Shown one piece after another: positions 25,563 to 37,122 of a DNA stretch of 64,000 nt. Below the pieces are notes generated by a model, which was not told the DNA's origin, ran no database searches, and saw only the letters and a list, made by a program, of their open reading frames with translations. Within the stretch, counting starts at the first letter, position 1; each line of letters opens with the position of its first letter. A program made the translations under genes and the position numbers. Source of the DNA: Paraburkholderia fungorum (GTDB lineage Bacteria > Pseudomonadota > Gammaproteobacteria > Burkholderiales > Burkholderiaceae); assembly GCF_902833645.1 (NCBI RefSeq), contig NZ_CADFGE010000003.1, positions 186,001 to 250,000 on the forward strand, read 5' to 3'.

Positions 25563-25699
25563 TGAGGGTCAAGACACCCATCACGAAAAAATGATGGGTC
25601 GATATTAAAACAAAATCATCTGCTTATGGCAGATCTCTAGAATCGCCTCAACGGATCGCGCCGGGACACGCCCGGCGCCCTCACCCAGGCGAGAACACC

Positions 25700-27994
25700 A
25701 TGAAGCAGACAGAGACCGACCAGCAAGCCGCGTTCGACTACCACGAGTTTCCGACCCCCGGAAAGATCTCCGTCGTGGCAAGCAAACCGCTCGTGACCCA
25801 GCGCGATCTGGCGCTTGCCTACACGCCTGGCGTGGCCAGCGTCTGCGAAGCCATTGCGGCGGACCCGCTACAGGCACATCGCTTCACGAGCCGCGGCAAC
25901 CTCGTCGGCGTGATTACCAATGGCAGCGCGGTGCTGGGCCTTGGGAACATCGGCGCCCTGGCTTCGAAGCCCGTGATGGAAGGCAAAGGCGTACTGTTCA
26001 AGAAGTTCGCCGGCATCGACGTGTTCGACATCGAGATCAACGAGACCGATCCGGACAAGCTGGTCGATATCATCGCCGGGCTGGAACCCACCTTCGGCGG
26101 CATCAATCTCGAAGACATCAAGGCGCCGGAGTGCTTCATCGTCGAGCGCAAGCTGCGCGAACGCATGAAGATTCCCGTCTTCCACGACGATCAGCACGGC
26201 ACCGCCATCACGGTATCCGCCGCGTTTATCAACGGTCTGAAGGTGGTGGGCAAGGCCATTTCGGAGGTCAAGGTGGTGACTTCCGGCGCCGGCGCGGCGG
26301 CACTAGCGTGTCTGGACCTGCTGGTCGACCTGGGCCTGCCGGTCGAAAACATCTGGGCAACCGATATTGAAGGTGTCGTCTATCGGGGACGTACCGCGCT
26401 GATGGACCCGGACAAGATGCGTTTCGCACAGGAAACCAGCGCGCGCACGCTGGCCGAAGTGATCGAGGGAGCGGATGTTTTCCTCGGGCTCTCGGTGGGC
26501 GGCATTCTGAGCGCGGAAATGCTGAAGACGATGGGTCCGCGCCCGCTTATTCTCGCGCTGGCCAATCCAACGCCGGAAATCTTTCCTGAGCTTGCCCATG
26601 CAACGCGCGACGATGTCGTCATCGCCACCGGCCGCTCGGATTATCCGAACCAGGTCAACAACGTCCTGTGTTTTCCCTACATCTTTCGCGGCGCGCTGGA
26701 CGTCGGCGCGACCACCATCACGCGCGAAATGGAAATTGCGGCGGTGCATGCCATCGCCGGTCTCGCGCAAGAAGAACAGAACGAAGTTGTCGCCGCCGCG
26801 TACGGCGCCTATGACGTGGCATTCGGTCCGCAGTATCTGATTCCCAAGCCGTTCGATCCACGCCTGATCGTGCGGATTGCACCGGCGGTCGCGAAAGCGG
26901 CGATGGAAGGCGGAGTGGCGACACGTCCGCTACCGGACCTCACAGCCTATGTCGAGCAGTTGCAGCAATTCGTCTACCACTCCGGCGCCTTCATGAAGCC
27001 GCTGTTCTCGACCGCGAGACGCCTCGTGCGCGAGGGTGGCAACGCGCGCATCGTCTTCACGGAGGGCGAAGACGAGCGCGTGCTGCGCGCCGTCCAGGTC
27101 ATCGTCGACGAGAAGCTGGCGCGGCCGATTCTGGTGGGGCGTCCGGAAGTGCTGCTGGCACGCATCGAGCGATTCGGCTTGCGCCTGCGACTCGGGCAGG
27201 ACGTCGAGGTGACCAACCCCGAATACGACGAACGTTTCCCCCAGTACTGGACAACGTACTGGGAATTGATGTGCCGCGACGGCATCACCAAGGAGATGGC
27301 GCGTGTCGAGATGCGGCGCCGCCTGACCTTGATCGGCGCGATGATGGTGCGGCTCGGCGACGCCGACGGCATGATCTGCGGCACGGTCGGCGCGTATCAC
27401 GATCACCTGCGCTTTGTCGACCAGGTGATCGGCAAGAAGCGCGGCGCGCACACGTACGCGGCCATGAATATTCTGCTGCTGGATCAGCGTACGGTAGCGC
27501 TGGTGGACACCCACATCAACGACGATCCGAACGCCGAGCAGATTGCCGAATTTACGATTAGCGCGGCCAAACAGATGGAATGGCTGAACCTCACGCCCAA
27601 GGCGGCGTTGCTGTCGCGCTCGAACTTCGGTGCGGGCGGCGCGGCCTCGGGCGTGAAAATGCGCCGGGCGCTGGAGATCGTAAGGGAGCAGGCTCCGGAG
27701 CTCGAAGTCGACGGCGAGATGCACGGCGACTGTGCGCTCGACGAAGTACTGCGCTCGCGGATTCTGCCGACCTCGCCGCTCAAAGGCGCCGCCAATCTGC
27801 TGGTCTGCCCCAACGTGGATGCGGGCAACATTGCCTACAACCTGCTCAAGACCGGCGCGGGCAGCAACGTGGCAGTCGGCCCGTTTCTACTGGGCGTCAA
27901 CGCCCCGGTGAACATTCTGACGTCCAGCTCCACGGTCCGAAGAATCGTCAATATGACGGCGTTGACCGTGATCGAGGCGAATCGCGCCCAGTAG
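25700..27994 (+). CDS. maeB: NADP-dependent malic enzyme fused to phosphate acetyltransferase-like domain
   Basis: A 764-residue bifunctional-architecture MaeB: oxidative decarboxylation of malate to pyruvate with NADPH formation. The N-terminal malic domain spans about 1-430 ([60 protein letters not shown] for NADP) and the C-terminal Pta-like domain about 430-760 ([53 protein letters not shown]). In this family the Pta part regulates activity by acetyl-CoA rather than catalysing. It is monocistronic, divergent from a LysR gene and convergent with prpF, and can link propionate/C4 metabolism to pyruvate. Confidence 0.95.
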   Translation: MKQTETDQQAAFDYHEFPTPGKISVVASKPLVTQRDLALAYTPGVASVCEAIAADPLQAHRFTSRGNLVGVITNGSAVLGLGNIGALASKPVMEGKGVLFKKFAGIDVFDIEINETDPDKLVDIIAGLEPTFGGINLEDIKAPECFIVERKLRERMKIPVFHDDQHGTAITVSAAFINGLKVVGKAISEVKVVTSGAGAAALACLDLLVDLGLPVENIWATDIEGVVYRGRTALMDPDKMRFAQETSARTLAEVIEGADVFLGLSVGGILSAEMLKTMGPRPLILALANPTPEIFPELAHATRDDVVIATGRSDYPNQVNNVLCFPYIFRGALDVGATTITREMEIAAVHAIAGLAQEEQNEVVAAAYGAYDVAFGPQYLIPKPFDPRLIVRIAPAVAKAAMEGGVATRPLPDLTAYVEQLQQFVYHSGAFMKPLFSTARRLVREGGNARIVFTEGEDERVLRAVQVIVDEKLARPILVGRPEVLLARIERFGLRLRLGQDVEVTNPEYDERFPQYWTTYWELMCRDGITKEMARVEMRRRLTLIGAMMVRLGDADGMICGTVGAYHDHLRFVDQVIGKKRGAHTYAAMNILLLDQRTVALVDTHINDDPNAEQIAEFTISAAKQMEWLNLTPKAALLSRSNFGAGGAASGVKMRRALEIVREQAPELEVDGEMHGDCALDEVLRSRILPTSPLKGAANLLVCPNVDAGNIAYNLLKTGAGSNVAVGPFLLGVNAPVNILTSSSTVRRIVNMTALTVIEANRAQ

Positions 27995-28056
27995 CAGTCT
28001 TCCAATCGACGCTATAGGGATTGAATTGCATTCGTGCCGGGCTGGCAGCGCTTATC

Positions 28057-29241
28057 TCATGCCCCCGGCACCCTCACCCAGCCCTCCATCAAGACCCGCG
28101 CACTGCGGCTCATGATCGCCTTGGTGACCGTCCACTCGCCGCCTTCCTCGCGAGCCTCGGCCCCCACGCGCAAGGTCCCCGACGGATGCCCGAAACGCAC
28201 CGCATCGCGCGCGCCGCCACCCGCCGCGAGGTTCACCAGGGTTCCGGAGATCGCCGCGGCCGTGCCGATCGCAACCGCGGCCGTGCCCATCATCGCGTGA
28301 TGCAGCTTACCCATCGACATCGCGCGCACCAGCAGATCGACATCGCTCGCGGCAACCCGCTTGCCGCTGGAAGCCACGTAGTCGGCCGGCCTGGCGACAA
28401 AGGCAATCTTCGGCGTGTGCTGGCGCGTCGCGATCTCATCGATATTCTTGATCAGCCCCATGCGCACCGCGCCATGCGCGCGAATGGTTTCGAACATCGC
28501 CAGCGCCTTGTCGTCGCTATTGATCGCATCCTGTAGTTCGGTGCCCTTATAACCGATCGCGTCCGCGTTCACGAAGATGGTCGGGATGCCGGCATTGATC
28601 ATCGTCGCCTTCAGCGTGCCGACACCCGGCACGTCGAGATCGTCGACCAGATTCCCCGTGGGGAACATCGCGCCGCCGGCGCCCTCTTCTTCGGCGGCCG
28701 GGTCCATGAATTCGAGCTGAACTTCAGCCGCTGGAAACGTCACGCCGTCGAGTTCGAAGTCGCCGGTTTCCTGCACGGCGCCGTCCGTGATCGGCACATG
28801 CGCAATGATCGTCTTACCGATATTCGCCTGCCAGATGCGCACAATCGCCACACCGTTATGCGGAATCCGGCTCGCGTCGACGAGACCCGCGCTAATCGCA
28901 AACGGTCCCACCGCCGCGGAAAGATTGCCGCAATTGCCGCTCCAGTCGACGAAAGCCTTGTCGATGGAAACCTGCCCGAACAGATAATCCACGTCATGAT
29001 CCGGCTTGCTGCTCTTCGCGATGATCACCGTCTTGCTCGTGCTCGACGTCGCGCCGCCCATGCCGTCGATCTGCTTGCCATACGGGTCGGGACTGCCGAT
29101 CACACGCATCAGCAGCGCGTCGCGCGCGGCGCCCGGCACCTGGGCGGCCTGCGGCAAATCCTGCAGCCGGAAGAACACCCCTTTGCTGGTGCCGCCGCGC
29201 ATGTACGTCGCCGCAATCTTGATCTGAGGTTGGTGAGCCAT
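28057..29241 (-). CDS. prpF: 2-methylaconitate cis-trans isomerase PrpF
   Basis: A 394-residue diaminopimelate-epimerase-fold isomerase that works with AcnD in the methylcitrate cycle. The N-terminal KIAATYMRGGTSKGVFF is the family hallmark, with catalytic-lysine/cysteine regions SGNCGNLSAAVGPFAI and GGTSKG. The start MAHQPQ at 29241 has AGGA about ten bases upstream. It is the last gene of the prp unit, 35 bp after acnD, and convergent with maeB. Confidence 0.95.
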   Translation of the reverse strand: MAHQPQIKIAATYMRGGTSKGVFFRLQDLPQAAQVPGAARDALLMRVIGSPDPYGKQIDGMGGATSSTSKTVIIAKSSKPDHDVDYLFGQVSIDKAFVDWSGNCGNLSAAVGPFAISAGLVDASRIPHNGVAIVRIWQANIGKTIIAHVPITDGAVQETGDFELDGVTFPAAEVQLEFMDPAAEEEGAGGAMFPTGNLVDDLDVPGVGTLKATMINAGIPTIFVNADAIGYKGTELQDAINSDDKALAMFETIRAHGAVRMGLIKNIDEIATRQHTPKIAFVARPADYVASSGKRVAASDVDLLVRAMSMGKLHHAMMGTAAVAIGTAAAISGTLVNLAAGGGARDAVRFGHPSGTLRVGAEAREEGGEWTVTKAIMSRSARVLMEGWVRVPGA

Positions 29242-29276
29242 GAAAGTAATGTCCTGATGAGAGAAGCTCAAAAGCC

Positions 29277-31874
<2,598 letters not shown>

Positions 31875-31992
31875 GGCGTAGGGGAAAACAGTAATGATCC
31901 GGGGACAATAGCGGCGGCGAGCAATCGGACAGTCTGTGTAGTTTAGCTTGCGGTGGCGCACCGGCTTACCGCATGTTTCGTTGACGCGCTGC

Positions 31993-32033
31993 AAAAAAAC
32001 GGCCTTGGCTCGGGGTTCCAGCGAGCCAAGGCC
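31993..32033 (-). terminator. Intrinsic terminator between prpC and acnD
   Basis: On the minus strand GGCCTTGGCTCG (32033-32022) pairs perfectly with CGAGCCAAGGCC (32012-32001): a 12-bp stem with a 9-base loop, followed one base later by a run of seven T (31999-31993). It lies 85 bases after the prpC stop and 118 bases before the acnD start. This is the best factor-independent terminator in the window. Confidence 0.85.
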
Positions 32034-32118
32034 CAACTTCATCGCGCCGCGCTCATGAGACGCAATGGAGGAGAAACGCTTACGGCTTTGCGATTACGTG
32101 GCTCACGCGCTCGCAGCC

Positions 32119-33288
32119 TCAAACGCGCTTGGCGAGTGGCACGAACGGCAGGTCGTCCGGACCGGTGTAATTCGCGCTCGGCCGGATGATCTTGTTGTCG
32201 ATCCGTTGCTCGATGATGTGCGCGCTCCAGCCTGCCGTGCGGGCAATCACGAACAGCGGCGTGAACATCGCCGTGGGCACGCCCATCATGTGATACGACA
32301 CCGCGCTGAACCAGTCCAGATTCGGGAACATCTTCTTCGCTTCCCACATCACCGCCTCGAGCCGCTCGGCGATGTTGAACAGCTTCAGGTTGCCCGCTTC
32401 CTTCGACAGCTTCTTCGCGACTTCCTTGATCACCTTGTTGCGCGGATCGGAAATCGTGTACACCGGGTGGCCGAAACCGATCACCACTTCCTTGTTTTCC
32501 ACGCGCTTGCGGATGTCGGCCTCAGCCTCATCCGGCGTCTGATAACGCGACTGGATTTCGAACGCGACTTCGTTCGCGCCGCCGTGCTTCGGGCCGCGCA
32601 GCGCGCCGATCGCGCCGGTGATCGCTGAGTAGATGTCCGAGCCCGTGCCCGCGATCACGCGGCCGGTGAAGGTCGACGCATTGAATTCATGCTCGGCATA
32701 CAGGTTCAGCGACACGTGCATCGCGTCGACCCACTCCTTCGACGGCTCCACGCCATGCAGCAGGTGCAGGAAGTGGCCGCCGATCGAATCGTCGTCGGTT
32801 TCCACTTCGATGCGCTTGCCGTTGTGCGAGTAGTGGTACCAGTACAGCAGCATCGAACCGAGGGAAGCCATCAGCTTGTCGGCGATGTCGCGCGCGCCCG
32901 GCAGGTTGTGGTCGTCCTTCTCCGGCAGCACGGTGCCAAGCACCGACACGCCGGTGCGCATCACGTCCATCGGGTGGGCGGCGGCCGGAATCCATTCGAG
33001 CGCGGCCTTGACGTTCGCGGGCAGGCCGCGCAGTGCCTTGAGCTTCGTTTTGTAGGCGGTCAGTTCGGCCTGCGTCGGCAGCTTTTCGTGAACCAGCAGA
33101 TAGGCGATCTCTTCGAATTCGCACGCACCTGCGATGTCGAGAATGTCGTAGCCACGGTAGTGCAGGTCGTTGCCGGTCTTGCCGACCGTGCACAGCGCGG
33201 TGTTGCCCGCCGTTACGCCGGACAGGGCGACCGACTTCTTCGGTTTGAAGGCGCCTGCGTTCGGCGTGCTGTTATCGGCTTCACTCAT
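32119..33288 (-). CDS. prpC: 2-methylcitrate synthase PrpC
   Basis: A 389-residue type II-like short citrate synthase that condenses propionyl-CoA with oxaloacetate. Active-site residues are seen in [17 protein letters not shown] (His), [16 protein letters not shown] (His) and the late aspartate region [18 protein letters not shown] seven bases upstream supports ATG 33288. It is the first gene of the unit, divergent from prpR. The usual prpB (2-methylisocitrate lyase) is not between prpR and prpC here. Confidence 0.96.
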   Translation of the reverse strand: MSEADNSTPNAGAFKPKKSVALSGVTAGNTALCTVGKTGNDLHYRGYDILDIAGACEFEEIAYLLVHEKLPTQAELTAYKTKLKALRGLPANVKAALEWIPAAAHPMDVMRTGVSVLGTVLPEKDDHNLPGARDIADKLMASLGSMLLYWYHYSHNGKRIEVETDDDSIGGHFLHLLHGVEPSKEWVDAMHVSLNLYAEHEFNASTFTGRVIAGTGSDIYSAITGAIGALRGPKHGGANEVAFEIQSRYQTPDEAEADIRKRVENKEVVIGFGHPVYTISDPRNKVIKEVAKKLSKEAGNLKLFNIAERLEAVMWEAKKMFPNLDWFSAVSYHMMGVPTAMFTPLFVIARTAGWSAHIIEQRIDNKIIRPSANYTGPDDLPFVPLAKRV

Positions 33289-33393
33289 AATTTCGTCTCC
33301 AACTGCGGGGGTTGCGTTCGTGCGGCGATCTGCGCGCCGAGCTTGTCTTAGCGGGGTTCAATGCGGTGACCGGCGAAAACGGAAGCCAATAAC

Positions 33394-33408
33394 GCAAAGA
33401 ATGGGCCA
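33394..33408 (-). promoter_or_regulatory. Sigma-54 promoter of prpC
   Basis: On the minus strand TGGCCCATTCTTTGC carries the GG (-24) and GC (-12) dinucleotides with exactly ten bases between, close to the consensus TGGCAC-N5-TTGC. The expected start is about 33383, giving a leader of about 95 bases before prpC. The divergent gene encodes a sigma-54 activator, which fits. Confidence 0.82.
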
Positions 33409-33469
33409 TGCGCGTCGCCAGCCGCTAAGTACCTGATTTAACAAAAAATCGTTCCGTCGCAAGCTCGTC

Positions 33470-33501
33470 GTGAAATTTCACAAATGAAATCATTGATTTC
33501 A
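33470..33501. promoter_or_regulatory. Two palindromes, candidate PrpR upstream activator sites
   Basis: GTGAAATTTCAC (33470-33481, perfect 12-bp palindrome) and TGAAATCATTGATTTCA (33485-33501, 7-bp arms with 3-base centre) lie side by side 60-95 bp upstream of the prpC -24 element, the usual distance for an enhancer bound by a sigma-54 activator. The second overlaps the predicted prpR -35, so self-control is possible. Confidence 0.65.
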
Positions 33502-33526
33502 AATTCGAAAGGTAGAGGCGCATAAT
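33498..33526 (+). promoter_or_regulatory. Possible sigma-70 promoter of prpR
   Basis: TTCAAA (33498-33503) and CATAAT (33521-33526) are 17 bp apart on the plus strand, about 50 bases before the prpR start. The -35 overlaps the inner palindrome. Moderate consensus match only. Confidence 0.4.
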
Positions 33527-33576
33527 AGCCGGACTTGTAATCTTCCGCGCCCCTCCTCCGACATGAGCCTTTCGCC

Positions 33577-35601
33577 GTGAGCACACCGCCCTTCGACCCC
33601 ACGCAGCGCCCCCGTATCTGGGCCGTCAGTATCAGCCGGCTGCGCGATCTGTTCTTCGACATCGCCGGGGAATACGTGGAACGCGCCGATCTGCGGATCG
33701 TCGCGCGCGGCTTCGAAGACGCCGCGCATGAGATCGACGCGGTCGGCGCCGGCCGCCCCGACGTCGTGATTGCCGGCGGCTCCAACGGTGCGTATCTGAA
33801 GACGCGCGTTAGCGTCCCGGTCGTGCTGATCGGCCCGACCGGTTTCGACGTCATGCACGCGCTCACGCGAGCACGGCGCGACGGCGCGAAGGTTGCGCTC
33901 GTCACGCACGGCGACACGCCGGATGAAGTGCGGCGCTTCATTGCCGCGTACGGCATCGACGTGACATTGGCGTCGTATCAGTCTGCGCAGGACGCGGAGA
34001 GTGTCGTTCTCGATCTGCGCGATCGCGGCATCGACGCCGTGGTCGGCCCGGGGCTCATCGCCGATCTCGCGGCGAGCGCGGGCATGAGCGCGGTGTTTCT
34101 GTACTCGCGCGCGTCGATACGTGCCGCGTTCGACACCGCACTCGAAGTCGCGCAGGCCACCCGCCGCGAAACGGTGCGCCGTCAGCGGCTCGACAATCTG
34201 CTGCAGCATCTGCGCGACGGCGTGGTCGCGCTCGACGCGCAAGGGCGCGTCGAAGCGATGAACCGGCGGCTCGCCGACGTGCTGGCCATCGACGCAGCGC
34301 AAGCCGTGGGCCGTGCGCTGCTCGATCTCGCGCCCGATCTCGCCGGCAGCTTGCCGGATTCGGACGGCGATGCATTCTGCACGGTGCGCGGTGCGAGTTA
34401 TGTCGTGCATCGCGGGCCGCTGGCAAGCAGCAACTCGGCGCCAGGCACCGTGTTGACGTTTCAGGAGTCACGCGCGGTCGAAAAACTGGATCGCACCTTG
34501 CGTGCGCGGCAACGCGTGCAGCAGTTCAGCGCGCGTTACCAGCTTGCGGATATTGTCGGCGTGTCGGATTCCATGGAACGAGTCCGTGCGCTCGTGCGGC
34601 GCTACGCCCGATCGGATGCCACCGTGCTGATTCTTGGCGAAAGCGGCACCGGCAAAGAAATGGTCGCGCAGAGCATGCATCAATTGAGCGCGCGGCGCGA
34701 CTTCGCGTTCGTCGCCATCAATTGCGGCGCGTTTCCCGAGGCGCTGCTCGAAAGCGAGCTGTTCGGTTATGAGGAAGGCGCGTTCACCGGCGCGCGCAAA
34801 GGCGGCAAGGCGGGGCTGATCGAAGTGGCCCACCGCGGCACGCTGTTTCTCGACGAAATCGCCGAGATGCCGTTGTCGCTGCAGAGCCGTTTGCTACGCG
34901 TGCTGCAGGAGCGCGAAGTCGTGCGGCTCGGCTCGACGGAACCGACTCGGGTGGACATCCGGATCGTCGCGGCAACGCATCGCGCGTTGACCGAAAGCAT
35001 TGAAGCAGGCAGCTTTCGCGCGGACCTGTACTACCGGCTCAACATTCTGAGCATCGCCCTGCCGCCGCTGCGCGAGCGGCCCAACGATCTGCTGCCGCTC
35101 GCGGCGGAATTGCTGCTGCAGGCCGCGTCGCGCGAGCCGAGACTGACAGCGCGGCTGCCCGATGCCGACGCGGCGCGGCGCGTGCTTGCTCAGCTAGCCG
35201 AGCCGCTGAAGCATTACATGTGGCCGGGCAACGTGCGAGAATTGCAGAACGTGATCGAACGGATTGCGGTTGAACTGGCCGATATCGACGCAAACCCGGA
35301 CGCAAAACCGGACGCAAACCCGAACGCAGCCCCGGACAGAGACCCGGATTCGAACTCGAACGGCGCAACAAAAGCCGTCTTGACGCGCGAAGTACTGCGC
35401 ACCGTCGCGCCCGAAATCTTCGCGCAACCCCAGGCGCGCGCGAAAAAAACGGCGCTGACGTTACGCGAGCGCAGCCGTCATGTGGAGGCGGACGAAATCC
35501 GCGCCGCGCTCGCCGCGTGCGACGGCGATCGCGATGCGGTTTGCGAGGCACTCGGCATCAGCAAGACGACGTTATGGCGGAAGCTGAACGCGGCGCCGTA
35601 G
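33577..35601 (+). CDS. prpR: Propionate catabolism sigma-54 activator PrpR
   Basis: A 674-residue enhancer-binding protein. Residues about 10-190 form the PrpR_N sensor domain (2-methylcitrate-type ligand), about 200-290 a PAS-like segment, about 320-560 the AAA+ domain with [11 protein letters not shown] (Walker A), [14 protein letters not shown] (sigma-54 contact loop) and [11 protein letters not shown] (Walker B), and the end ([20 protein letters not shown]) is a Fis-type helix-turn-helix. Between AAA+ and Fis lies an Asp/Asn/Pro/Ala-rich linker ([20 protein letters not shown]) from 12-bp DNA repeats, not usual in PrpR. Start is GTG 33577; no clear ribosome site. It is divergent from prpC. 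Confidence 0.93.
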   Translation: MSTPPFDPTQRPRIWAVSISRLRDLFFDIAGEYVERADLRIVARGFEDAAHEIDAVGAGRPDVVIAGGSNGAYLKTRVSVPVVLIGPTGFDVMHALTRARRDGAKVALVTHGDTPDEVRRFIAAYGIDVTLASYQSAQDAESVVLDLRDRGIDAVVGPGLIADLAASAGMSAVFLYSRASIRAAFDTALEVAQATRRETVRRQRLDNLLQHLRDGVVALDAQGRVEAMNRRLADVLAIDAAQAVGRALLDLAPDLAGSLPDSDGDAFCTVRGASYVVHRGPLASSNSAPGTVLTFQESRAVEKLDRTLRARQRVQQFSARYQLADIVGVSDSMERVRALVRRYARSDATVLILGESGTGKEMVAQSMHQLSARRDFAFVAINCGAFPEALLESELFGYEEGAFTGARKGGKAGLIEVAHRGTLFLDEIAEMPLSLQSRLLRVLQEREVVRLGSTEPTRVDIRIVAATHRALTESIEAGSFRADLYYRLNILSIALPPLRERPNDLLPLAAELLLQAASREPRLTARLPDADAARRVLAQLAEPLKHYMWPGNVRELQNVIERIAVELADIDANPDAKPDANPNAAPDRDPDSNSNGATKAVLTREVLRTVAPEIFAQPQARAKKTALTLRERSRHVEADEIRAALAACDGDRDAVCEALGISKTTLWRKLNAAP

Positions 35602-35956
35602 CCTGACTCGCGCCGCCCTGTTTCTGCGCGTTCGCTCCGGCGCGCGCGATGAACATGCTGGGCGTCATTCCGCAGCATCGTTTGAAATGCCGGCCGAAGT
35701 GGCTTTGATCGAAAAACCCCACCTCGGTCGCCACCACCGATCCCGGCATGCCCTCGAGCAACAACGTTTGCGCCCGCTGAATCCGCAATCCGCACAGATA
35801 GCGATACGGCGATGAACCGTACTGCTGACGAAACACCGTCGCGAAGCGCGACACGCTGAGCGCGGACAGCGCGGCGAGCTGCGCGAGCGTCACCGGTTCG
35901 TCGAAATGGGCTTCGATAAACGCCCGGGCGGCGTTGAGGCTGATGGACTGTTTCAT
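35558..35956 (-). CDS. Short AraC family regulator (DNA-binding domain only)
   Basis: A 132-residue protein consisting almost only of an AraC double helix-turn-helix domain (VTLAQLAALSALSVSRFATVFRQQYG, VATEVGFFDQSHFGRHFKRCCGMTP) plus a 25-residue Ser/Ala-rich tail. No ligand domain. Its ATG overlaps the stop of the preceding FAD oxidoreductase by four bases (35953-35956), so it is the last gene of the long minus-strand operon and may control it. Its 3' end overlaps the convergent prpR end by 44 bp. Confidence 0.85.
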   Translation of the reverse strand: MKQSISLNAARAFIEAHFDEPVTLAQLAALSALSVSRFATVFRQQYGSSPYRYLCGLRIQRAQTLLLEGMPGSVVATEVGFFDQSHFGRHFKRCCGMTPSMFIARAGANAQKQGGASQATAPRSASAITSSC

Positions 35957-37122
35957 GACGTCGCGATACTCGGGCGGAGCGCGGCTTCTTTCGCGAACCG
36001 GCTGACGGAAAACACGTCGAGCGGAATGGGCGTGCTACCCGTATCGACAAGTTCGGCCAGCGTCTCGCCAACACCCGGGCCGATCTGGAAACCCGAGCCG
36101 CAAAGGCCGAACGCATAGTAAAGACCGTCGACCTTGCTGCTCGGACCGATCACCGGCTCGCCGTCGGGCAGATAGCTTTCCACACCGCTCCACACGCGAA
36201 TCACATGCAGCGGGGCCAGCGCCGGCACGAGCCGCCGCAACTGCGCGACTTGCCGCACGGTATTGCGCGGCAGGACCGAGGCGCGGCACGTCACGGCATC
36301 CGCTGGGCCAGCGGGACCGCCGCCGACAATGATGTTGCCACGCGGAATCTGGCGGAAATAGATGCTCTCCTCCTTGATCGAGGTGAACACCCCCATCGAC
36401 GACTTGAACACATACGGTACGGGCTCGGTCACCGCCATCTGCGGCCCGCTCGCGACGAGCGGAACGGGCTCGCCGAACTGCTCGGTGAGACGGCTCGCCC
36501 ACGCGCCCGCACAGATCACGAGTTGCGCGGCCCAATACACGTCGCCGCGCGCGCTCTCCACGCGGAACCGCTCGCCGTCTTTTTCGACCCGCACGATCTC
36601 GGTGTTTTCGATCACCTGAGCGCCGAGCCGCGCGGCCGCGCGACCAAAAGCAGGTGCAGCGAGACGCGGATTGGCGTGGCCGTCGAGCGGTGAAATCGAT
36701 GCCGCCAGCACCTCGCGGCCTAGAAACGGAAAGCGGCTGAACAACGCATCGCCGCGCAGCACGGTGAGGTCGAGACCATAGGCGCGGGCAGCGAGCGCGT
36801 ATTGATAGAAATTCTCCACGTCCTTCTGGTGATAGCACACGCGCGTGTGGCCCACCGGCAGAAACTCGATGTCCTCGCCCAGCATGTCCTTCGAACGTTG
36901 CCAGGTACGCAGCGCGCGGTTCGCCATCTCGAGTTGCGGCAACGCGCGGCCCTGCCGGCGAATGCCCCCGAAGTTCACGCCGCTCGCCTGCTGTCCCGTG
37001 AGTCCACGTTCGAGCAGGATTACCGAGCAGTTACGCTGCCGCAGAAAGAAGGCCGTGGTCGTTCCCATGATGCCGCCGCCGATCACGATGACATCGGCTT
37101 CGTTAGCTGTTGCCGCGCTCAT
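35953..37122 (-). CDS. FAD-dependent oxidoreductase, beta subunit of three-component (OoxB/HcnC/LhpB-like) dehydrogenase
   Basis: A 389-residue DAO-family flavoprotein: N-terminal dinucleotide fold DVIVIGGGIMGTTTAFFLRQR, the substrate domain and a C-terminal FAD loop YYAFGLCGSGFQIGPGVGETLAEL. Together with the downstream-overlapping alpha (NAD/FAD + 2Fe-2S-binding) and gamma (2Fe-2S) proteins it forms the arrangement of opine oxidase, D-hydroxyproline dehydrogenase or HCN synthase. Such complexes oxidise secondary amino acids of N-alkyl or cyclic type and pass electrons to the respiratory chain. The start overlaps the alpha gene stop (ATGA, 37119-37122). Confidence 0.87.
   Translation of the reverse strand: MSAATANEADVIVIGGGIMGTTTAFFLRQRNCSVILLERGLTGQQASGVNFGGIRRQGRALPQLEMANRALRTWQRSKDMLGEDIEFLPVGHTRVCYHQKDVENFYQYALAARAYGLDLTVLRGDALFSRFPFLGREVLAASISPLDGHANPRLAAPAFGRAAARLGAQVIENTEIVRVEKDGERFRVESARGDVYWAAQLVICAGAWASRLTEQFGEPVPLVASGPQMAVTEPVPYVFKSSMGVFTSIKEESIYFRQIPRGNIIVGGGPAGPADAVTCRASVLPRNTVRQVAQLRRLVPALAPLHVIRVWSGVESYLPDGEPVIGPSSKVDGLYYAFGLCGSGFQIGPGVGETLAELVDTGSTPIPLDVFSVSRFAKEAALRPSIATS

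Noticed and set aside
31875..32042. Upstream extension of acnD
   Set aside because: It would translate through the terminator and lacks homology before MNTANRK.
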